Assembly: GCA_033439795.1 (NCBI GenBank)
Contig: JAUTDP010000015.1
Coordinates: forward strand, 1,426,001-1,490,000
DNA from: Sordaria brevicollis
Lineage: Eukaryota; Ascomycota; Sordariomycetes; Sordariales; Sordariaceae
DNA: 64,000 nt
Reading direction: 5' to 3'
Shown here: positions 56,664 through 64,000 of the stretch, piece by piece
Layout: each line of letters starts with the position of its first letter
How positions within the stretch are numbered: the first letter of the stretch is position 1
Translations under genes and position numbers: made by a program
The notes under the pieces: generated by a model
Told to the model about the DNA's origin: nothing
The model's database searches: none
The model's input: only the letters and a program-made list of their open reading frames with translations

Positions 56664-57986
56664 TCAGATGCGCCGTCGCACAACAGAAGCGCCACGATAT
56701 CCAGTCGTCCTCCTCATGTGGGCTCTCCTCTTCACGGACGCGGCCGAATACCCAGTGCCATTGGTTTGGCTTCCCGGTCCAAAGTCAGGTTGTCCTCCCA
56801 AGCTGCCAAAGATATCGCCAATATAGTTTGTGGGCTTGATTCCCTCTTGGAACGTCTGCTCCCAGCCCTGCAGGATCCCTCGAACAATCTCGACACCCGC
56901 CTTGCCCAGGTTAGCCGCTGCAGTTGGAAATCCGTCCTGGTCCTCCATCAGGTGCTGATAAGCTGTCACATTCGGCGGTTGTCTGTCAAAGTCGGATCCG
57001 GTTCGAATCACCACCACTCGGCCAAAGTCGACAAGCCCCTGGATGGCTCCGCGGACGAGCACCTCGAGCACGGCATTATCTTCCTGCGCCGTCATGCAGT
57101 ACTCGCCCGTACCGTTGGTCCAGACTGTCGTGACCTTCTCGAAAGCTTCGCTCAGCAATGTTCCCGAGTAAAACACATCGCTCGTCGCCGTGTCGCACTT
57201 GACCACGTTTGGCCCTTGTGTAGCGGCAGCGTACTCGGGCCCGGCCTCCTTGTATTGGGACCGGTACTCTGCTGCCGCCTCCGAATCACTCAGCTCTGCC
57301 TTTTGCGCAAACCCATATGCTACGTCTCGCAATGCATCGTTGACTTCAAACACCTCGGTGCCGTAGAGCGTGGTAGGGTACTCGTTTGGTTCTTCGGTGC
57401 CATAGGCAAAGTATCCAGTGCTAAAGTTGTCGGGTTTCTCGCGAGCATCCAGCTCGTACTGCAGAGCGACCTGGATGACGAAGCGTGAGAGCGCAACACC
57501 GCCAAGTGTCGAATACTTGGGATTGACACCTGCAATGCCCCCAACGACAAAATATGTCTGGCGGAGATCAAACTTGTTGGACAGCACCAATGCCATAGCA
57601 CTTGCTGCCGCGTTGATCTCGCCCTCTCCAGCCGTCAGCTGGCATACAGAGCTGTCCGCTGTGCACTGCACCTGAGGGTACAGCATGGACAAACCGGGCA
57701 CGTCAATCTTGTTGTCGGTCAAGTTTCCGGTTCCCGATTCCACCATGCTCCTCTTCCAAGCTTCCGTCTCGGGCTCAAACTAGACCGAGCTCAAGTTAGC
57801 ATGGGCGTCCTGTTTGACAAGCTACAACTCTCAACTCACCATGCTCATGATAAACATTTTGGGTGTTATTTTCCCTGTATTTTCTCCTGTATGATTCACA
57901 TCGCGAGGGATCACCGCAGCCGAAGCTGGGTCGAGGTGGTAGAGCAACTGCAGGGCAACACTTGCCCAGCACCCGAGATGCCGCAT
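56664..57986 (-). CDS. Purine nucleoside permease (NUP family), probably secreted or cell-surface
   Basis: Two exons, complement(56664..57779, 57840..57986), give 420 aa from ATG 57986; an in-frame ATG at 58064 would add 26 residues. The N-terminus (MRHLGCWASVALQLLYHLDP) is signal-like. NUP motifs include ITPKMFIMSM, FEPETEAW, YPQVQCTADSSVCQLTAGEG, FVVGGIAGVNP, CMTAQEDNAVLEVL, RVVVIRTGSDFDRQPP and GVEIVRGILQGWEQTF. The family is related to nucleoside phosphorylase folds and includes Candida NUP; it is linked to purine nucleoside uptake. No clear multi-pass transmembrane structure is visible, so permease is the family name rather than a proven mechanism. The C-terminal tail is basic and unconserved in appearance. 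Confidence 0.92.
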
Positions 57987-58942
57987 GGTGATCGAGACTG
58001 AACCAAGAGAGAGAAGAGAGGCGAAATGAAATGTCTGGAGAAGGCAGGTAAATCTCATGCTCAACGAACAAAAAGAGTGTTGTCCGCCTTATCACTTATG
58101 CCACTGCCAGGTTTTGCGCAAGCTCAAGCTTGACTGGAGATTGTCGATCATCAGTCCCGATGCGACAGCGGCTGAGCTTATCAAGCATGGTCTGAGAAGA
58201 TCCGAATGCAAGGCGTCCTTACTAAACCATGCGTCTGAAATCTCGGAATCGCTTCTTATTCACCAGAGGCGTACTCAGTTACACACCTGAGTCTGCCCTG
58301 CATGATGACCGCTTCTGCCTCAGCAGCCACACACACACACACACAGCTCATCTGTGCATACCTCGCTGCTCGCCTCAAGCTCGACACCAAAACTCCCGCC
58401 CAGGTGTTGGACTGACTCGGCTTGAATCCAAGCTACAGCCAGGCGGTGAGCGACGACACGGAACTGACGGACTAATCCCGGCTCTCCGGCTCGTGCCCGG
58501 GAACTAGTTCATGCGGATCAGCCAGGATTTTCCGGGAACGGACCCGATGGCGCGGAAATCGATCGCAAAATGATCGGCGAAGAAACCGGGATGATGCCTA
58601 CTTTTCCATCAAGGGAACTTCCCGGTTGTCGATAAATGCGGCTCGTGGGCAAGTGTCAGAACACCAACAAGTGAACTCCACGATAATGCCTTGAGCTCCG
58701 GTTACATTCCTTGTTCTTATTTGTTCGGAATCTCGAAAGCTTTTTCCAGCATCTGCCCTTCCACGCCGTTTTGTGATGGCTGGAAAAGTGCTTCACGCCA
58801 TTACTCTCATTCCCGCATTGTTCAACAACACCCGGGTTTCACGACCTTGCTCTGTTTGGCCCAAGAACAGTGTCTTTCTCACTCGTCCTAAAGTCTGGAC
58901 TTGGCTTGAGAAATTCAGAACTAACAACATCAGCTCAGCAAG
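57987..58942. other. Intergenic region with (CA)9 microsatellite
   Basis: A 0.96-kb spacer; contains (CA)9 at 58328-58345. No gene is seen. Confidence 0.55.
58328..58345. repeat. (CA)9 microsatellite
   Basis: Eighteen bases of perfect CA dinucleotide repeat in the spacer between the nucleoside permease and GH79 genes. Confidence 0.9.
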
Positions 58943-60524
58943 TCATTGAAGATACACCAACAGCGCTTCAGTCGCCTTGACCGAAAAGGTAGTCTGGCCA
59001 CCAACAACAGACGTCGACTCAAACATCTCCGTCCCGCTCATGGCACAAGATCCGTTCTCAAACTGCTGTCCTCCAAACGACGGAGGACTTCCCTGATCCA
59101 CTCTAGACGTCGCGCTCGCCGCTGTCAGCCTCTTGGCCCTAATCGATGACAACGATGACCCCAAGCCCGTCAACGTAAACGACTGGCTAGTCCTCGTCCC
59201 GCTACCAGCATAATAGCCGGAATTGTACAAGAGCACTCTCAAGGGAACCCCCTTCGAATCGAACGTGGCATAGGCCGCGTAGTTAGTCGACCCGGTGTCC
59301 AAAGCCGTCAAGTGACTCGCACCGGCCATCAACGCCACCGCCGCGTACGCTCCGTAGTACGGTGCTCCCATGCTGTACCGGCCCCAGAAGCAGTACTGGC
59401 AATTGCCGACGGTGCCGTGGTGGAAGTAGGTTCGAGAGATGTTGCTGTAGGTGGCCCGGAGGGCGTAGTCCATGGTCCATAGCGCCGCGCCGAAGGTGGG
59501 TGAGACGCCAGCTGCTCCGCCGCCGGATACTGGAAGGAAGAATAACCAGTTTAGGTAATCTTTTTCTGAGGCGAAGGGGCTGCGCTACATACCCGAGTTC
59601 GTCTCCCCCAAGACGTACTCCTTCCCAATTGCCCTCGCCGCAGCCACATCCGCGTCAAAAGTACGGATATTCTTCGCGACATTCGAATGTGTCATGAGGC
59701 TCTGGATGGTTCCGCCGGGATAGTTATGATGGGCGTAGTGTCGGACATACTGCCTCGCCGTCGCGTTCTCGGTCGCGATCAGCTGCGCGGCTCCCCATTT
59801 CGGCGGCGCATCATTCCAGTTCCCCGCCTGTATTATGTTAGTTTTTCCCACAGCACTGCCCACGCGAATGTTCCAGTTATTCTGCGATGCGGCGTCTGTG
59901 GCTGGGGTCCAGTTAACTCCTGAGGTGATGGGTTGCTTGTCTTTAACCCAGTCTTTTTTTGTGTTCCTTCGTCAGCAACTGCCCATTTTTGCTTTCTTAG
60001 GCCAAAGATGAATGCGTCTCACACTCAGGTTCATTCCCCAACTCAACCGCCAACAAACTCTTTCCTACCTCCGCAACCGCCACTTTCGCTGCGGCAATCG
60101 TATTATCAATATTATTTTTCCCGCGATTCAACCCAACCACCACCCTACCCTCATATTGTCCCGCCAGCGTCATAAACTTGGGCCCAAACGTCAACGTCGC
60201 CGGTGCATCTTTCGGGTCTGCGACAGAGTACACGACGTATGCGGAAGTCTTGGCGTCGTACTGCGCCCGGTCTTGTGTGGTTCCGCCGATGCGGATGGGC
60301 GGCCAGGTTCCGGTTAAGGATTTCCAGTTGGAAAGGCATTGTTGAGTGGCGGTTACGTTGGTGAAGTAGGAGGGGAAGGCGAAGAATTCGAAGGAGATAC
60401 CGATTGGGGATGGGTCGAGAGGGGCGTAGGCGAGGCCGTTTGTGCCGACTTTGGGGGGGAGGGTGAAAGTTATTGCGCTGGCGGTCGCCGTTAGGCAGAG
60501 GGTTGTGAGGAGTGGTGTCTTCAT
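58943..60524 (-). CDS. GH79 family beta-glucuronidase-like glycoside hydrolase, secreted
   Basis: Three exons, complement(58943..59529, 59593..59966, 60025..60524), encode 486 aa. MKTPLLTTLCLTATASA is the signal peptide. The TIM barrel shows GISFEFFAFPSYF, PPIRIGGTTQDRAQYD, and the acid/base motif GNEPE at residues 163-167 (catalytic Glu165). The nucleophile motif GETNS is at 287-291 (Glu288). The C-terminal beta-domain includes ALWTMDYALRATYSNISRTY, YFHHGTVGNCQYCFWGRYS, LRVLLYNSGYYAGSGTR and the final ATEALLVYL. Fungal GH79 enzymes remove glucuronic or 4-O-methylglucuronic acid from arabinogalactan and related plant glycans. The acceptor at 59967-59968 is the only one that restores the GNEPE reading frame. 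Both catalytic residues are intact, so it is probably active. Confidence 0.94.
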
Positions 60525-61156
60525 GATTGGTAACAGTTGTCGACATTCATGAGCTGCAGTGTTTTCATGGGCGTTAAGTCACATGAGGTATCTGGGGAAC
60601 TACGTCTATTGTACTTGATCGAGTGATCACGATATTCGAAGATCAAGCTCGGTCTCGGACACCACGCGACCGAACCGAACCGAACTGAGGCACTGACGAA
60701 CTTTGGTGCTTTAACCGGCCGGATGCGACGCAACGCAAATTTTCCATCTCTCACGAAAGAGTACCAGGACGATCATCCCCTTGGTTGTACAATACGAGTG
60801 GCATAACATCTTTTCGCTATGCTTGGCACTGGACGCGTAAGGGTACTATACTTTCTGTGTTCGAGTCAAGACATTCTGCACGTTTATTGTCACCTTGCCC
60901 CAGGTTTTCCTGTAACATCGTTACTCTCCTTATTGAAATTTCCTACTCTATATGCTTTGCTAGCACTTCTGACTTTGCAATGTCTTTCAGGCGTTCGGGT
61001 ACGAGTCACTCGGTAGGTAGACAGTTACTTGGCAGGTTTCTTACGTCTTCAAGAAGATTCTTCATTATGCTTCTGGCAGATGCTGTTTGTCTAACCTCTT
61101 ATCATCCTCATATTCTATCAACCCTCTTCCTCATTTTCTTTGAGAATACCTACCTA
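60525..61156. other. Intergenic region
   Basis: A 0.63-kb spacer containing the GH79 promoter. No gene is supportable. Confidence 0.5.
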
Positions 61157-62053
61157 TCAGACCGACTGCACAGCAAACCCCTCCACAGCCTCCAACAACC
61201 TCACCAACTCCCCCCTCAACTCCCTCCCCCTCGTCAGCGGTCCTTCACACTCGTCATTCACATTCTCCGGCGACAACTGCCTCAAATCCACCTTCGCCTT
61301 CTCAACCGAATACCCGGCACCTTCCTCACTCGCCACCGCAATTCCCTCCTTCTCCACCGCCACCACCATCTCCTCCATCCTCTTCCTCCTCACCAAAAAC
61401 TCCCGAAAAAGCTCACAAACCTTTTCATCACATTCCCTAATCTCTCGACAATACGCCACAGCCCTTTGCAGCTGCGTTTCACGCGTCAATAGGAACGCTT
61501 GCTCGGTCGAGACATCGTCGGCAGCGAGGGCGAAGTCTATGAACAGTCTCTCCATTACCTTTGACCCTTCCACCACCGCGTTATCAATAACCACGATATG
61601 AGAACGAATCTCGTCTGCCACTTTTAATAAAGCAGCCTTGGCTTGTTTGAGAGACTCAAGTGTTGCAATGTCCGTCATGGCTCCCTCCAGGGCTACGAGG
61701 TCGGAGTCGTCAACATCTCGGGAGCGGGACGTGGCAGGCTGGCTAGAGGAAGGAATAATTAGAGACAGGGGGTGATGTTCGTGTGTTACAACGAGAGACG
61801 GGCATTCGTGAAAACTTAAGTCTAAATCTTCCGCGGAGTGGAACCTGTAGAGGCGGCAGGGGGTGGCTTGTTTGTAGGCCACGCAAACGCCGTCGCTGTT
61901 AGTCAGGTGGTGGGTGGGGCATGGGGTAAACTGGTGGGTTGGGTAAGAGTTGGTTATGAAGTCGGCTTCTGAGGAGGGTCTGGCGGGGATGTTAGAGGCG
62001 GTGCGGAACGAGGCCGTGGGGGAGGAGAAGTGGAGGAGGTTGATTTGACACAT
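61157..62053 (-). CDS. Hypothetical coiled-coil protein
   Basis: A single open exon of 298 aa. The N-terminal 120 residues are irregular and rich in Pro/Ser/His. The rest is predicted helical, with heptad-like spacing (LESLKQAKAALLKVADEIR, then VMERLFIDFALAADDVSTEQ, RAVAYCREIRECDEKVCELF, REFLVRRKRMEEMVVAVEKE, GRELRGELVRLLEAVEGFAV). I recognise no family. The length of the frame and its even amino acid composition in the C-terminal half support coding; the N-terminus may begin at a later Met (for example MTDIATLESL). Confidence 0.6.
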   Translation of the reverse strand: MCQINLLHFSSPTASFRTASNIPARPSSEADFITNSYPTHQFTPCPTHHLTNSDGVCVAYKQATPCRLYRFHSAEDLDLSFHECPSLVVTHEHHPLSLIIPSSSQPATSRSRDVDDSDLVALEGAMTDIATLESLKQAKAALLKVADEIRSHIVVIDNAVVEGSKVMERLFIDFALAADDVSTEQAFLLTRETQLQRAVAYCREIRECDEKVCELFREFLVRRKRMEEMVVAVEKEGIAVASEEGAGYSVEKAKVDLRQLSPENVNDECEGPLTRGRELRGELVRLLEAVEGFAVQSV

Positions 62054-63460
62054 TGCGTCGATGGGTGTGTGTGTTGTTTTGGTTTTGCAAACCGCTTACT
62101 GTTGTTTGGGAATGTTGAGTCTGGTTGTATTGCGCTTGGTATGTGGTAAGTCTGTTCTTTCTTGTTGTGAAGTGATTGGCGATCATGATGTGGAAGGAAG
62201 GCTGACATGCTGAGAAGACTTCCGACGCATATATATAATTTTGGTTGTATGCGGTCCATCATAGTCTGCTGTTTGAACAGCATCCCTAAACATTTGGCGG
62301 ATTGGTGCACCATCACAAACACGACGGCCCTTGTCGTGGGTCTTGCTCTTGTTATTCTGGTCTCTCCGTCCTGGAAAACTCCCGATCCAGTCGGTCCAGT
62401 TCCTGTTCACCGTTATTTGTTCTTTCTCTGGCGGGTTTGTTTCCCGGGGAAGAGATCCGAAGATACCAGTGGAATACAATCCTTATTCTTCTTTGGCTCT
62501 TGAGAGAAGCCCTTTGTTAGGGATATGGCTTCCGAGTTCCGGGCATTGTTCGGCTCCAGTTTGATGAGCTAGCTCTTGGTTGTAGTACACGGGCTGTGCA
62601 GATAGGCCAGGGCCCGGGTAACTTCCCTTGGTAAGCCATTAGAGTGGGTTGAGAACAATCGCATTTTTCTGGAAGATCTCGGAACACTTTCTTTGTGAGG
62701 GATCCGGCTTCCGAGTCCCGACTATTGTTCCTATCTTCTCTTATTCTCGAATGGACCGCGCTGCTTCTATCGCAGCATAACCGGGTTAGGAATTCCCGAC
62801 TGCATTACAGTAGAACCTCCTTTACCGCAATTACCAACAGATTAGCCCTGCTTCTGATATTACGTTGGCACAGAAGTTAAGGTCTCATAGATTACTTCCC
62901 ACGCGGTGGCTCTCGTGCCGATTCCAGTATGCCCAGGAAGCCAGCCAACACAGAAGCACCGCTTTCATTTCCCCAGATTTCGTGAAGCTTCTCGGCACTT
63001 GATGTCGCTACCATTGTTAATATCGCGGTTTGGATGGCGTCGTATGCCAACAATATCAAGGCAATCTCCTACTGGCTTCCCCCAAACTTTGTGCTTTTAT
63101 CCGGCGGTCACTAATCGGTTACTGCTGCCCTGGTTGTCTTTAGCCGCTTGGTTGGGAGATTGAGAATACCACGTGCTTGGAAGCAATATGCAACACATAT
63201 AGCGTAGATTCCGGTCATGATGATGGGCCGTTGCGAAAAGACACATATAAGTCTGGCGGCCTTCCTTCTTAGGTTTTTGGGCGGACATGACTGTTTCTTC
63301 CAGGTTGTCGACCCCAGGCATCAACGTATTAGATATTGGGAAGCGCTATTCTTCTTAGTCCCTGGATTTGGAGTTCTATTTCACCCGCGAACAGACATCG
63401 AACCGACGGCGAAGACCCATCCATCCCCGAATCTCACGAAGAGACAACAAGCAGGACAAA
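62054..63460. other. Long intergenic region with an imperfect direct repeat
   Basis: A 1.4-kb spacer. It contains two 40-bp segments (62512-62551 and 62691-62730) that match at 33 of 40 positions. No coding frame is convincing. Confidence 0.5.
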
Positions 63461-63512
63461 ATGAAGCTCAGCACTGCTCTACTGGTGTTTGCCTCAGCTG
63501 TTGAGGGGCACT
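63461..63512 (+). pseudogene. Orphan first exon resembling an AA9 lytic polysaccharide monooxygenase (possible truncated gene)
   Basis: ATG 63461 in good context (ACAAAATG) opens MKLSTALLVFASAVEGH, followed by a GTGAGT donor at 63513. This is a signal peptide whose predicted cleavage leaves His as residue 1, as in AA9 enzymes where the N-terminal His is part of the copper histidine brace and an intron often follows the GHY codons. No AA9 second exon (strands, second His, QxY motif) can be found in the remaining 490 bases, and a tRNA gene lies 200 bp downstream. It may be a truncated remnant, a gene with an unusually long intron continuing past the window, or a chance signal-peptide frame. AA9 identity rests on the signal and first residue only. 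Confidence 0.35.
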
Positions 63513-63710
63513 GTGAGTTTCATCCGTCTTCTTATCACACCTACCCTTGTTTATGTAATCAAATGAAAGTGCCTCCAAAGCATTCAATGGCCCGTAGCAG
63601 GAAATGAAGCACGAGGGGAGGAAGGATTTGGTGTTGCTGGACCATCCCTGGTTTCCAAGTGGAGTGACCAGGGCTCATAAAGCCACTAAATGGGACTTGA
63701 CCACAACGAA

Positions 63711-63782
63711 GCCCGCATGGCTCAGTGGTAGAGCGCATCACTAGTAATGATGAGGTCGTCAGTTCGATTCTGGCTGTGGGCA
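63711..63782 (+). tRNA. tRNA-Thr(AGT)
   Basis: A 72-nt intronless tRNA. Acceptor GCCCGCA pairs with TGTGGGC; D-arm GGCTCAGTGGTAGAGC; anticodon stem CATCA/TGATG with loop CTAGTAA, anticodon AGT; T-loop TTCGATT. Oligo-T runs at 63788-63791 and 63794-63798 provide Pol III termination. Confidence 0.95.
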
Positions 63783-63787
63783 TCTTC

Positions 63788-63798
63788 TTTTGCTTTTT
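63788..63798 (+). terminator. Pol III terminator of tRNA-Thr
   Basis: Runs of four and five T bases beginning 6 nt after the tRNA-Thr 3' end. Confidence 0.75.
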
Positions 63799-64000
63799 GC
63801 ACCTCTTGATCCACCACTTTTTGTCCATCCGTCATGTTTGCCTTTTTATGCGGAATCGTGGATGTTGGGTCTCTTTTTGGACAACATCAGGAGATCGAGA
63901 TAGAGTGCTGGAGAAACGGAATGTTGGGAAGGGGCGTCCTATCCATCGGTGATACTTTGGAAGCTCTTGCCCAATATCTGAAAGCTCTTTCTCCGAAATG
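63799..64000. other. Right-edge sequence
   Basis: About 200 bases with no recognisable feature. Confidence 0.5.

Noticed and set aside
1..64000. CRISPR arrays, operons, bacterial signals
   Set aside because: Intron-rich fungal nuclear DNA; no regularly spaced repeats were seen.

Overview
This is nuclear DNA from a filamentous ascomycete. Most protein genes are split by short introns (about 40-120 nt) with GTAAGT/GTGAGT-type donors and CTAAC/CTGAC-like branch sites. The families are typical of Pezizomycotina: fungal rhodopsin/PTH11-like receptor, Zn2Cys6 factor, Clr5, DUF3176, DUF3112, PL3, GH79 and SidF. The overall flavour (Q/H-rich regulators, long intergenic spacers, biomass enzymes) suggests Sordariomycetes, probably Sordariales; that placement is inference. 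I rebuilt exon structures by hand, and for every multi-exon model the summed coding length is a multiple of three.

Layout. 0-10 kb: 3' end of an acidic nuclear-type protein (+), a 7-TM fungal rhodopsin-domain protein (-), the mitochondrial calcium uniporter MCU (+), and the siderophore transacylase SidF (+). 11-19 kb: a Cys-rich small secreted protein, a Q/H-rich FAR1-like DNA-binding protein, an ABM-domain monooxygenase and an OPT oligopeptide transporter, all +. 21-30 kb: a MARVEL protein, an acidic protein with a possible myristoylation signal, a secreted protein of unknown family, a cytochrome P450 and a 60-aa Cys-rich protein, all +. 30-40 kb (all -): a DUF3176 membrane protein, a secreted DUF3237 protein, an FAD monooxygenase, a 235-bp TA-flanked MITE-like element, and a Zn2Cys6 transcription factor. 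41-50 kb: a Clr5-domain protein (+), an SRPK-like kinase (-), a DUF3112 seven-helix protein (+) and tRNA-Ser(AGA) (-). 50-64 kb: pectate lyase PL3, an IKS1-type kinase, a purine nucleoside permease, a GH79 glucuronidase and a coiled-coil protein (all -), then an orphan LPMO-like first exon and tRNA-Thr(AGT) (+).

The genes do not form one obvious pathway. Three loose themes appear: iron/secondary metabolism (SidF, ABM, P450, FAD monooxygenase, DUF3237), plant-polymer breakdown (PL3, GH79, possible AA9, OPT, nucleoside permease), and signalling/regulation (rhodopsin-type receptor, kinases, three putative nuclear regulators). The most notable sequence-level signals are the MITE-like element at 36.7 kb, two GC-AG introns (2 of 30 modelled), the orphan LPMO-type exon beside a tRNA gene, and a strong intergenic hairpin at 14.8 kb. 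I see no clear evidence of an undescribed multi-gene system.
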